Below are positions 34,117 through 42,568 of a DNA stretch of 59,218 bases, piece by piece (position 1 is the stretch's first letter; each line of letters opens with the position of its first letter). Source of the stretch: JBPCNH01 sp051001455 (lineage in GTDB: Bacteria; Actinomycetota; CADDZG01; WHSQ01); the NCBI GenBank assembly GCA_051001455.1, contig JBPCNH010000002.1, positions 1-59,218 on the forward strand. Reading direction: 5' to 3'. The notes beneath the pieces were generated by a model. That model was not told the origin of the DNA. It saw only the letters and a list, made by a program, of their open reading frames with translations, and made no database searches. Made by a program: the position numbers and the translations under genes.

Positions 34117-34896
34117 ATGGCCAAGAAAAAGAGGAAGCGATCTAGCGGACCGTCACAGGTCGACCGGCAAGAGCTGAAGCAGCAACGGCTCGAAGCGCGC
34201 CGGCAGGCGAAGGCAGAAGCCGAGATAAAGCGCCGCAAGGCCGAGCGACGTGAGCGGCTCGTGCGCTACCTGATGATGGGCTTGATAGGCGCCGGGGCGT
34301 TCTGGTTCGTATTCATACGTACCGGCGCGCCGAGCGAGATCAACGGCCACGCTATCGAGACCTTGAGCTCGCGCGGTTCGGGTCAGCACGTGACTACCGA
34401 TATCTCTTACGAGAGCTCCCCGCCGGTGTCGGGCCAACACGCACCGAGACCCACATCTTGCGGTGTATTCAACTCGCAGGTGCCGGACGAGACCCAGGTG
34501 CACAACCTCGAGCACGGGACGGTAGCGATCCAATACCAACCGACGCTTCCTATCGAGCAGATCAGGCGGTTCGAGGAGTTCGCCGAGGAGTACGACACCC
34601 ACATCCTCGTCGCTCCCTATCCCGACCTGGAGACCCCTATCGCCGTGTCCTCGTGGTCCCGCCTGATGCGTCTCGATGAGGTCGACGAGGACGCGATCCG
34701 CCAGTACATCGAAGAGTTCCGCGGCAAAGGCCCCGAGCCGGACCAGCCCTGCCCCAACGCGCAGGATGCTCCCTTCCAGGAGCCCCAGGAACAGCCGGTC
34801 GATGGGGATGAAGGCAACGACGGCGCCGGGGACGAGACCGACGCTCCCGGCGATGATGATGGGGACGACGGGTCTGAAGGATCTCCTTCTCCCTGA
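34117..34896 (+). CDS. DUF3105 family membrane protein
   Basis: The 259-aa protein has a strongly basic cytoplasmic N-terminus (KKKRKRSSG through about residue 48), one membrane helix (YLMMGLIGAGAFWFVFI) and an outer DUF3105 domain with SGQHAPRPTSCGVFN, HNLEHGTVAIQY and VAPYPDLETPIAVSSW. His and Cys residues of these blocks may bind metal. The C-terminal 50 residues are acidic and repetitive. It overlaps the next gene by 4 bp at CTGA, so the two are co-translated. Function unknown. Confidence 0.88.
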   Translation: MAKKKRKRSSGPSQVDRQELKQQRLEARRQAKAEAEIKRRKAERRERLVRYLMMGLIGAGAFWFVFIRTGAPSEINGHAIETLSSRGSGQHVTTDISYESSPPVSGQHAPRPTSCGVFNSQVPDETQVHNLEHGTVAIQYQPTLPIEQIRRFEEFAEEYDTHILVAPYPDLETPIAVSSWSRLMRLDEVDEDAIRQYIEEFRGKGPEPDQPCPNAQDAPFQEPQEQPVDGDEGNDGAGDETDAPGDDDGDDGSEGSPSP

Positions 34897-36098
34897 GCCG
34901 CCTGTGGGGCATCCTCGCCATCGCGGTTGGCTTGACGACCGCCCCGGCGGTCGCGGAAGTGCCGTCACCCGAGGTGATCGTCGACGGGCTCGAGTTCCCC
35001 GCCGGTATCGCGTTCACTTCCGACGGCAGGATGCTCGTCACCGAGCGGGCGGGGCGTCTGAGGCTGGTCGAGGACGAGGAACTGATAGATGAGCCGGTCG
35101 CCGAGATCCCGACGCGGACCGCAGGAGAAACAGGGCTGCTCGGGGTCGCTGTAGATCCAGACGACGCCGCGGCGTACCTGTTCGCCACGGAGCCGGACGG
35201 TGATTCGAACTCGATCTGGCGCGTTCCCCTCGATGATCCGGGCTCGTCGGAGCGAGTCATCACCGGCCTGCCTGCCGCGACCTATCACAACGGCGGCGGA
35301 GTAGCGTTCGATCGTGATGGGATGCTGCTCGTCTCCAACGGCGAACAGCATTCCGCTGGGCGCGCCCAGGACCCCGAGGAGTTGGGCGGCAAGGTCTATC
35401 GCTTCACCCCCGACGGCGATGTGCCCGATGACAACCCCTTCGAGGGCTCTCCCGCACTGGGTATCGGTCTCCGCAACCCTTTCGGGCTGGCGGTCGATCC
35501 GGTCACGGGTGATGCGTGGGTGACCGAGAACGGCCCGCAGAGCTGGGATGAGGTGAACCGGGTTCCTGCCGGCAGCAACCTCGGTTGGCCGATCGTAAGC
35601 GGGCCCCGCGACGGAGGTGAAGACGGGCCCGGCTCCCTCGGCCCGGGTGACTATCTCGACCCCGCCCTGGCGTTCGAGCAGATCATCATCCCTACCGGCA
35701 TCGCTTTCACGGGGCAGAATGCTTCCCCGCCCCACCAAGACGCTCTCTTCTTCGCGGCGTACGGGGATTCGACGATCCGGCGCGCGGTCCTCGACGACGA
35801 TCGCCTCGGGATCGAGAGCAGCGACGTCTTCCTGGAGGAAGATTCACCGGTCGTTGCCATGGCATGGGGACCGCGAGGCCTTTACTACTCCACCACGGGT
35901 GGCGCCGTGAAGGTGATCGAGATGGCGCAGGAGGAAGAAGAGGAAGAGCCGAGCCCGGACCAGAGCGTCGACGTGGACCCCAGCCCCGAGGGCGATCTCT
36001 CTGGGGACGGCGCCGAGGACGGCGCGACGCCCGGGTGGATAGCGTTGATACCGCTGCTGTTGATAGGCGGGTACCTCGTTATGAGACGCCGGCTCTAG
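34893..36098 (+). CDS. Secreted PQQ-dependent sugar dehydrogenase-like protein
   Basis: The protein is a six-bladed propeller of the soluble glucose dehydrogenase family: GLEFPAGIAFTSDGRMLVTE, LLGVAVDPD, YHNGGGVAFDRDGMLLVS and NPFGLAVDPVTGDAWVTENG. A signal peptide is visible only if translation starts at CTG 34893 (SRLWGILAIAVGLTTAPAVA); no ATG, GTG or TTG lies between the upstream in-frame stop and the signal core, and GAAGGA sits upstream. An acidic Pro-rich stalk and a C-terminal helix with Arg tail (IPLLLIGGYLVMRRRL) should anchor it to the membrane. Bound PQQ and substrate are inferred from the family. Confidence 0.8.
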   Translation: MSRLWGILAIAVGLTTAPAVAEVPSPEVIVDGLEFPAGIAFTSDGRMLVTERAGRLRLVEDEELIDEPVAEIPTRTAGETGLLGVAVDPDDAAAYLFATEPDGDSNSIWRVPLDDPGSSERVITGLPAATYHNGGGVAFDRDGMLLVSNGEQHSAGRAQDPEELGGKVYRFTPDGDVPDDNPFEGSPALGIGLRNPFGLAVDPVTGDAWVTENGPQSWDEVNRVPAGSNLGWPIVSGPRDGGEDGPGSLGPGDYLDPALAFEQIIIPTGIAFTGQNASPPHQDALFFAAYGDSTIRRAVLDDDRLGIESSDVFLEEDSPVVAMAWGPRGLYYSTTGGAVKVIEMAQEEEEEEPSPDQSVDVDPSPEGDLSGDGAEDGATPGWIALIPLLLIGGYLVMRRRL

Positions 36099-36132
36099 CG
36101 GGACGGCGTTGGAGGAACTAGACTGCACCGCC

Positions 36133-37416
36133 ATGCGGACGAAACCTGTTGCACTTGCGATCCTGCTCGCCCTTTTCGCCGGCGGCCTCGTGTCCGCGAC
36201 TCCCGTGGGGGCCGCAACCTTGCCGCCCAGCGAATGGGTGATCGGTCCCCGTCAGAAGGTCGTGATGCTCACCTTCGACGGCCAGGCGCGCGCTCAGCAT
36301 CTATTGGAGGTCCTGGAGAGACTCGGTGAGAAGAACGCGCGGGCTTCTTTCTTCATGTCGGGCCAGTGGATCCGTCATCACCAGAAGAAGGCCCGAGCCG
36401 TGGTGCTAGCCGGCCACTCCATGGGGAACAGGGGATACGGAACCGATACCTTCACCTCACTCGGCGACGATGTTCTTCGTTCCTCGATCCGGCGCGCCGA
36501 GCAGCAGCTGAAGGAGATCGGGGCTGACCCGGCGCCTTTCCTACGTTTCCCGAGGGGCCAGCGTGATCTCAGGACGCTTAAGGTCGCGGGTTCTCTGGGC
36601 TATCGCTCGGTCAGGTGGACTTACCGGGCTGGAGGAGGACGGGCGGAAAACGTACAGCGCCGCGCCGTTCGCAACCTCAGGTCGGGATCGATCATCAGGC
36701 TCGATCCGTGGCGAAAGAGCCACCGGAAGGCCCTGCCTGGGATCATCGACGGCATCCGTCGCAAGGGGTACTCGCTGCGGACGGTCGATGGCTTGCGGAA
36801 CGTCCACGCCGTGCGCTGGGACGTGACTTTGAAGTCCGGCTTGTCGGGTCCCGAGGTGTACTACCTGAAGAAGAAGCTTCGACAGATCAGTTACCCCTCG
36901 GGGAAGCTCGATTCGAACTTCGGCTATTCCGCGCTCCAGGCGGTGTATGCCTTCGAGAAAGTGCATCGCATGACGCGCGATGGAGTGGTCACGCCTGTCC
37001 AGATGACTGCGATCGCACTGGCGAAGAGACCCAAGACACCGAAACGAGACGTGAAGACCTTCATCGACGTCGATATCTCCCGCCAGGTCGTGTTCGAGGT
37101 GACCAAGGGCAAAGTCACGCACACGACGCCAATGTCCTCGGGGAACAACGAGTATTACGAGGTGGACGGGCAGCGGTACCGCGCTGTAACCCCTAGAGGG
37201 CGCTTCACGGTGGAACGCAAGATCTTGGGTAAGCGGGTCAGCAGGTTGGGCACGCTGTACGACCCGGTCTACTTCACCGGCGGGTTCGCGTTTCACGGGA
37301 GCTCGTCCGTCCCGGTGTATCCGGCGAGTCATGGCTGCATCCGGTTGCCGATGTACGTCTCCCGGGCCTTCCACAACCGCAGTGCGATAGGCAAGCCGGT
37401 CTTCGTCCACGACTGA
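36133..37416 (+). CDS. NodB-like / peptidoglycan-binding / L,D-transpeptidase fusion
   Basis: After a signal peptide (MRTKPVALAILLALFAGG), residues about 40-230 match a polysaccharide deacetylase fold, but the catalytic TFDDG reads TFDGQ and the His pair of H-x3-N-H-T reads GHSMGNRG, so the metal site looks lost while RFPRG remains. Residues about 245-305 form a peptidoglycan-binding domain, and residues 310-427 an L,D-transpeptidase with HGSSSVPVYPASHGCIRLP holding the catalytic Cys. It probably cross-links or anchors wall peptides. ATG 36133 starts the signal; TTG 36109 is also possible. Confidence 0.85.
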   Translation: MRTKPVALAILLALFAGGLVSATPVGAATLPPSEWVIGPRQKVVMLTFDGQARAQHLLEVLERLGEKNARASFFMSGQWIRHHQKKARAVVLAGHSMGNRGYGTDTFTSLGDDVLRSSIRRAEQQLKEIGADPAPFLRFPRGQRDLRTLKVAGSLGYRSVRWTYRAGGGRAENVQRRAVRNLRSGSIIRLDPWRKSHRKALPGIIDGIRRKGYSLRTVDGLRNVHAVRWDVTLKSGLSGPEVYYLKKKLRQISYPSGKLDSNFGYSALQAVYAFEKVHRMTRDGVVTPVQMTAIALAKRPKTPKRDVKTFIDVDISRQVVFEVTKGKVTHTTPMSSGNNEYYEVDGQRYRAVTPRGRFTVERKILGKRVSRLGTLYDPVYFTGGFAFHGSSSVPVYPASHGCIRLPMYVSRAFHNRSAIGKPVFVHD

Positions 37417-37423
37417 GCTAGCG

Positions 37424-37445
37424 CCCCGGCCGCTCGGCGCCGGGG
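37424..37445 (+). terminator. Hairpin after the L,D-transpeptidase gene
   Basis: CCCCGGC at 37424-37430 and GCCGGGG at 37439-37445 form a perfect 7-bp GC stem with an 8-nt loop, seven bases after the stop. No T-run follows. Confidence 0.5.
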
Positions 37446-37508
37446 GGAAGCAGGTATCGGGGGTCGAGCGCGGAACCTTGTGAGAACCCCGCTTAGGAAG
37501 GACGTCGG

Positions 37509-38948
37509 ATGACGGTACGCCGGTTGCTGCTCGTAGTTGCACTCTTGGGAAGCATGCTTCCTTTGGGGGGAGCGGCTCGCTCGGCGGCCGTTCGTTGTCC
37601 GAGCGTCAAGCCCCCGAAGCTGGATTTCGGTAAGCCCCGCTTCATCGACAAGCGGCGCGCCGGTGGCGAGCCGGTGAGCATCGTGGCGCAAGACGGCTCG
37701 ATCGTTGTATCCGCTCATGCCGGGACTACGCACATCTATAAGGACCCCCAGGCTCTGCCTGGAGCTGGCGATTTCCTCGTCGGGTATTCCAATCAGACCT
37801 TGAACTGGCGTTCCGACGACCGGGGCAAGACATGGAAGTACGTCGGCACCGCCGGAGCCGAAGAGGGACCCCACAGTCCTACATCGAGCGGGTTCTCGGA
37901 TCCCGATCTCACGATGGACGCGGGAGGCAAGATCTACAACGTCGAGATCAACCTCGCGAACGTGGCCGTGTTCTCCAGCCCGGACGACGGCCAATCGTGG
38001 CCGGTGGCCAACCCGGTGGCTGCCTCAGGTGACCGGCCCTGGGTAACCGGGCAGCTCGAGGACGAGGTTTTCCTTTACGTGAACCTTCCGAAGCAACTGT
38101 GGCGTTCGACCGATGGGGGACTCACTTGGTCGTTGGTCTCTACGGGATTCCCGGCCGACGGCAAGCTCCTGTCCGATCCTCTCGACCCCGAGACGGGTCT
38201 GCTCGGACCGATGGATGCGGGGGGCGTAGCGATATCGGGCGACGACGGCCAGACCTGGGAGTCGTATGGAGCTCCCCTCGGAAAGTCCACGCAGTTCTTC
38301 GGCGCGATCGGCGTCGATCGGGCGGGGTGGATCTACGCGGCCAACGCGGGCGGATACAGCGGATCCAGCGATGTGACTCCTGATGGGGAAGTGACCTTCA
38401 ATTACTTCAACCGCCGGACCAAGGAGTGGGCCCCTCGGCCCGTGGAGATCCCCACCCCCAAGGGCGACGCTTTATGGCCGTGGATCATCGCCGGCGACGA
38501 TGGGCGCGCGGCGGTCACCTGGTATCAGACCCACGACGGCGAGCCCGACAAGTTCTATGCCTACGCGGCTTACACGACCAACGCCCACGGAACGACGGTT
38601 AGGTGCTCGGATGGGTCGAAGCGATTCGTCCCTCCCCAGTTCTCCGTGGCCAATGCTTCGGGCCGTCCGATCCATGAGGGCAAGATCTGTCTCTCGGGGA
38701 CGGCATGCAACGCCAACCCCAACTTTGAAGGGGGAGATCGCAGACTCGGGGATTTCTTCACGATCAATTTCGATCACAAGGGCCGGATCTTTATCGTTTC
38801 TGGAGATACGACCACGCCTAATGTTCTGGGAGGTCCGAAGCCGATCGGACACCCCATCTTCATCCCGCAGAAGTCGGGCGCATCGATGTTGAGGAAACCC
38901 GACAAGCTGCGGCCGACCCGCTGCTTGTTCCCTCTGCCCACCTGCTAG
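37509..38948 (+). CDS. Secreted Asp-box (BNR/sialidase-like) beta-propeller protein
   Basis: This 479-aa protein has a signal peptide (MTVRRLLLVVALLGSMLPLG). The mature chain has at least four Asp-box motifs: RSDDRGKTW, SSPDDGQSW, RSTDGGLTW and SGDDGQTW, spaced as in sialidase-type propellers. The Arg triad and acid/base residues of true sialidases were not identified, so enzymatic activity is doubtful; many such proteins bind glycans or act as scaffolds. Several Cys in the last 120 residues suggest disulphides. An inverted repeat, TCATGC/GCATGA at 38949-38974, follows the stop. Confidence 0.7.
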   Translation: MTVRRLLLVVALLGSMLPLGGAARSAAVRCPSVKPPKLDFGKPRFIDKRRAGGEPVSIVAQDGSIVVSAHAGTTHIYKDPQALPGAGDFLVGYSNQTLNWRSDDRGKTWKYVGTAGAEEGPHSPTSSGFSDPDLTMDAGGKIYNVEINLANVAVFSSPDDGQSWPVANPVAASGDRPWVTGQLEDEVFLYVNLPKQLWRSTDGGLTWSLVSTGFPADGKLLSDPLDPETGLLGPMDAGGVAISGDDGQTWESYGAPLGKSTQFFGAIGVDRAGWIYAANAGGYSGSSDVTPDGEVTFNYFNRRTKEWAPRPVEIPTPKGDALWPWIIAGDDGRAAVTWYQTHDGEPDKFYAYAAYTTNAHGTTVRCSDGSKRFVPPQFSVANASGRPIHEGKICLSGTACNANPNFEGGDRRLGDFFTINFDHKGRIFIVSGDTTTPNVLGGPKPIGHPIFIPQKSGASMLRKPDKLRPTRCLFPLPTC

Positions 38949-39019
38949 TCATGCCTCGGTGGTTCTCTGCATGAGGTAAGGATTCCCTGTCCGAAGGACC
39001 GTTTCTGGAAGGGGCATCC

Positions 39020-39433
39020 ATGCTGAAGGAATTCCGGACGTTCGTCTTGCGGGGCAACGTGGTCGACCTTGCCGTTGCCGTCGTCATCGGTGCTGCTTTC
39101 GGGGCGTTAGTGACCTCTCTGGTAGAGAATGTGTTGACGCCGGTCATCGCTCTTCCCGGGAGCGCCGATTTCGGCAGCTTGAGCATAGAAGCAGGACCTG
39201 CAGGGCCCGAAGGCGACATCTTCTACGGACGGTTCCTCAACTCGCTCCTCTCCTTCTTGTTGATCGCGGCCGCGGTCTTCTTCTTTGTGGTGAAACCGGT
39301 GAATACCTTGATGAACCGCTTCAAGACCGAACCCGAGGTGACAAGCTCTACCAAGAGTTGCCCTCACTGTCTCAGCAGCATCCCGGCAGCGGCCGAGCGT
39401 TGTGCTTTCTGCACGCAACAGGTGGCCGGGTAG
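39020..39433 (+). CDS. mscL: Large-conductance mechanosensitive channel with zinc-ribbon tail
   Basis: MscL opens under membrane tension to release solutes during osmotic downshock. The first helix FRTFVLRGNVVDLAVAVVIG and GAAFGALVTSLVENVLTPVI are diagnostic; a second helix (LLSFLLIAAAVFFFVVKPVN) follows a periplasmic loop. Unlike short MscL proteins, residues about 113-133 form CPHCLSSIPAAAERCAFC, a likely zinc ribbon in the cytoplasm. The gene is followed by glpX, whose TTG start lies 68 bp beyond the stop. Confidence 0.93.
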   Translation: MLKEFRTFVLRGNVVDLAVAVVIGAAFGALVTSLVENVLTPVIALPGSADFGSLSIEAGPAGPEGDIFYGRFLNSLLSFLLIAAAVFFFVVKPVNTLMNRFKTEPEVTSSTKSCPHCLSSIPAAAERCAFCTQQVAG

Positions 39434-39500
39434 GGTTGGTTACGGAGGGGGCCTGAACCGCCCTCTCTCCATACCGCCGATCGCTCCGGAGGAGAGGAAC

Positions 39501-40496
39501 TTGCCCGACCAGCCACGGAAGGTGCCCGATCGCAACCTTGCTCTCGAGTTGGTAAGGGTGACCGAAGCGGCGGCCTTAGCCGCCGCCCGTTGGATGGGGA
39601 TGGGGGACAAGGAGGCGGCCGACGGTGCCGCCGTCGACGCCATGAGGCTTTTGATGGAGACGGTTCCGATGGACGGCGTCGTCGTCATTGGAGAAGGCGA
39701 GAAGGACAACGCCCCGATGCTCTACAACGGGGAACAGATCGGGAACGGTGAGCCTCCGCGTGTCGATATCGCCGTCGATCCGATCGACGGGACCACGCTC
39801 ACCTCCAAAGGGATGAACGGTGCGCTGGCCGTGGTCGCTCTCGCGGAACGCGGGACAATGTTCGATCCGGGGCCTTGCGTCTACATGGAGAAGATCGCCG
39901 CAGGTCCCGAGGCTGCCGACAAGATCGACCTGGAGGCGCCTATAGCCGAGAACCTCAAGCGTCTGGCCAAGGCCAAGGGCGGATCGGTCTCCGACGTGAC
40001 CGTCATGATCCTCGACCGGCCGAGGCACGAGCAGTTCGTAAAGGAGATCAGGCAAGCAGGAGCGCGCATCCGCTTTATCACCGACGGAGACGTTGCGGGA
40101 GCGATCGCCGCGGCTCGGGAAGCATCGGGTGTCGATCTTCTCTACGGCATAGGAGGAACCCCCGAAGGCGTGATCTCGGCTTGTGCCATCAAGTGCCTCG
40201 GAGGCATCATCCAGGGCCGCTTGTGGCCCCGCAACGACCAGGAGCGCGAAGAAGCGGAGTCCGGTGGCTACGATCTGGACAAGGTCTTGTCGACCGACGA
40301 TCTCGTTTCCGGGGAGGACGTTTTCTTCGCCGCCACCGGGATCACGAACGGTGACCTGATCGACGGCGTGCGGTATCGCGGCGAGAGCGCAGTGACGCAA
40401 TCCATCGTCATGCGTTCCCGCTCGGGCACGGTGCGCACGATCGAGGCTCTCCACCGCCGCACCAAGCTACAGACCCTGAGCGACATCCAGTATTAA
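39501..40496 (+). CDS. glpX: Class II fructose-1,6-bisphosphatase
   Basis: The enzyme hydrolyses fructose-1,6-bisphosphate in gluconeogenesis. It has VIGEGEKDNAPMLYNGE, the metal-binding VDPIDGTT, YGIGGTPEGVISA and LVSGEDVFFAATGITNGD. TTG at 39501 behind GGAGGAGAGG is preferred (331 aa); an ATG at 39402 would overlap the mscL end and extend the N-terminus beyond the family norm. Class II is the usual enzyme in actinobacteria. No regulator is adjacent. Confidence 0.93.
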   Translation: MPDQPRKVPDRNLALELVRVTEAAALAAARWMGMGDKEAADGAAVDAMRLLMETVPMDGVVVIGEGEKDNAPMLYNGEQIGNGEPPRVDIAVDPIDGTTLTSKGMNGALAVVALAERGTMFDPGPCVYMEKIAAGPEAADKIDLEAPIAENLKRLAKAKGGSVSDVTVMILDRPRHEQFVKEIRQAGARIRFITDGDVAGAIAAAREASGVDLLYGIGGTPEGVISACAIKCLGGIIQGRLWPRNDQEREEAESGGYDLDKVLSTDDLVSGEDVFFAATGITNGDLIDGVRYRGESAVTQSIVMRSRSGTVRTIEALHRRTKLQTLSDIQY

Positions 40497-40532
40497 GCCT
40501 GGGACACAGCGGTACAGCTGCTCGCTCTTGAC

Positions 40533-41765
40533 TTATCTCTGGTCGTCCGCCCATGCGGACAAGAGACCGCGGTAGTGCGCGATGAACTTCTCGTGCTCGT
40601 GTTGGGGAAAGGTCTCTAGAACGGTGTCGATGAGGATGCGGTCGAACTCGTCGCTGCCGACGAACTCCAACATCACCTCGTCGATCTCGCCGAGATTCTT
40701 GCTGCAGAATGCCTCATACTCCTCGGTTTGGAAATAGGCTTCTGCCAGCTTTCCGTACTCCTTGACCTTTTGGTCATATGACAAGGAGTCGTCATCGGCT
40801 ATGCGCGTGTAGGTCGCGATGTCTTGGTTGACTCGCATCTTCCGATGTGTCGCCGTGCAGAAGATCGTCCACTTGACCAGTGTCTTGATCGCCCAGGGGA
40901 AGTAGTAGTGCAGGCTGGTCAAGGAAACGTCAGGCGCGGCGTTGGCGTAGTCGATCGGGAATACTTCCGGTCCCTTGACCAGGGTCTCGCAGGAGTTGAA
41001 CTCCCAGCGGAAGAACGCATTAACGAGTTTTCCGATCGCAACGACCTCTGCACCTATCTCCGGTTCGAGGAAGTCGTGGCTTACTTGGTACCGGTCGTAC
41101 ATCGGCCGTTCGGGGTTGAAATGCATGACCATCGTCTCGGCGCCTATCGAGAGGCTTCTTGCGAAGACGTCGAAGCCGTCCACCGCCTTCTGCAGGTGCA
41201 TCAGCCTCTCTCCCGATTCGTCGTAGTGCGCCACCAGCTCCTCGGGATTGTCGATCTTGGTGACACCCACCCACGCCCCTCCATCGAAGGGTTTCATGAA
41301 CAGCGGGTAACCGACCCGGCCCGCGACTTCCTGTAGGTCGAAGGACTGGTTGTATTTGCGAGAGGTGTAGGGGAAGCGCGGATTCTCGGGTGGGCTCTTG
41401 TGGGGAATCATCCAGGTCTCCGGCACCTTCAGTCCCAGGCGGATCATGGCGCAGTAGGCGGCGTGTTTCTCCATAGCCTGGAAAGTGAAGGGGTTGTTCA
41501 GCAGGTAGACGTCGTCCATCAACGCGACCTTCTTCAGCCATTCACGTGACAGCGAGTACCAGTGCGCCAGCCGGTCGATGACGATCGAGTGCCGGGGCAC
41601 CATGCGAAGGTCGAATGGTTCGTTCGTAACTCTCTCTGTGGAGAAGGTATGGCTCTGACCGTCGTGCTCGATCGTCGGGTTGTATCTGCGGATCATCGCT
41701 TCGAACGCGCTGGGCCAATCTTCTTCGGTTCCGAGGAGAAGGCCGATCAAATGATTCTTAGCCAT
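40533..41765 (-). CDS. ATP-grasp domain protein
   Basis: The 410-aa product (ATG 41765) has an ATP-grasp core: GYPLFMKPFDGGAWVGV as the ATP-binding loop, then DVFARSLSIGAETMVMHFNP and a RWEFNSCETLVKG-like acid stretch. Such enzymes form acyl-phosphate intermediates and link a carboxylate to an amine or thiol. The N-terminal 100 residues include SIVIDRLAHWYSLSREWLKK. The true substrate pair is unknown. It lies 62 bp behind an esterase gene in a five-gene set with an ABC transporter, suggesting a small exported metabolite. Confidence 0.82.
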   Translation of the reverse strand: MAKNHLIGLLLGTEEDWPSAFEAMIRRYNPTIEHDGQSHTFSTERVTNEPFDLRMVPRHSIVIDRLAHWYSLSREWLKKVALMDDVYLLNNPFTFQAMEKHAAYCAMIRLGLKVPETWMIPHKSPPENPRFPYTSRKYNQSFDLQEVAGRVGYPLFMKPFDGGAWVGVTKIDNPEELVAHYDESGERLMHLQKAVDGFDVFARSLSIGAETMVMHFNPERPMYDRYQVSHDFLEPEIGAEVVAIGKLVNAFFRWEFNSCETLVKGPEVFPIDYANAAPDVSLTSLHYYFPWAIKTLVKWTIFCTATHRKMRVNQDIATYTRIADDDSLSYDQKVKEYGKLAEAYFQTEEYEAFCSKNLGEIDEVMLEFVGSDEFDRILIDTVLETFPQHEHEKFIAHYRGLLSAWADDQR

Positions 41766-41827
41766 CGCTTCGACGCTCCCTTCTCGTCGCCCGTCCTGGA
41801 GTAGCTGCTCGCAAACAGTTTCCCTTT

Positions 41828-42568
41828 CTAGACGAAGCGCGGCAGGTGGTGTGCTATCTGGTTCCTCCACGAGGGCCAGTCGTGGGGGACGTCATGCCCC
41901 CAAAGGTCGACCTCGTGGGGTATGCCTTTGCTCGCGAGTAGCGAACCGAACCGTTTGGTTCCCTCGAGTGCGCCCGTGGTGTCCTCCCACATCCCCTGAC
42001 CGCAGACAAGGACCAGGCTAACCCTGCTCCTTATCCAATCAAGATGCTCGCCTTCGAAATTGGCTACGTAGTCCATCGGGTTGTTGAAATACACCGTCTC
42101 ACCACGTTCCCCACCGCCCAAAGAAGCAACGTCGTAGACACCGCTCTGGCAGATGCCGAGGGTAAAGATATCGGCATGTTTGAGACAGAGGTTCGCAGCG
42201 TGGTAGGCGCCGAAGCTGCAGCCCGTGGTCATGATCTCCTGCGGGCCACCCGAGTCTTCGAAGATCATCGGGACGACCCGTTCGATGATCCAAGACTCGT
42301 ATCTCTCGTGCTGCCGGGCCTTCTCTTCCAGGGCCAGCCCTTGGTTGACCCAACTGCCCGCGTCGAAGGAATCGACGCAGTAAACCTTTACCCGGCCCTC
42401 CTCGATCAGGTGCGCGATCGATCCGATCATGCCGTTGTTCTCGTAATCGAAGCAGCGACCTTGCTCGGAGGGGAAGACCAGCAGGGGTCGGCCGTAGTTG
42501 CCGTAAGCGACGATGTCACCTTCTGAGTCGATCGCTGGTGAATACAAAGAGTAGTGGTCCCGTCTCAT
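41828..42568 (-). CDS. Esterase family protein (alpha/beta fold)
   Basis: This 246-aa protein starts MRRDHYSLYSPAIDSEGDIV and shows GRPLLVFPSEQGRCFDYE, TTGCSFGAYHAAN (nucleophile Ser in GxSxG form) and the C-terminal LWGHDVPHDWPSW with the catalytic His. It belongs to the putative-esterase group related to Fes. The start overlaps the upstream esterase stop (ATGA). Having two esterases side by side suggests stepwise cleavage or acyl transfer on one compound. Confidence 0.85.
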   Translation of the reverse strand: MRRDHYSLYSPAIDSEGDIVAYGNYGRPLLVFPSEQGRCFDYENNGMIGSIAHLIEEGRVKVYCVDSFDAGSWVNQGLALEEKARQHERYESWIIERVVPMIFEDSGGPQEIMTTGCSFGAYHAANLCLKHADIFTLGICQSGVYDVASLGGGERGETVYFNNPMDYVANFEGEHLDWIRSRVSLVLVCGQGMWEDTTGALEGTKRFGSLLASKGIPHEVDLWGHDVPHDWPSWRNQIAHHLPRFV

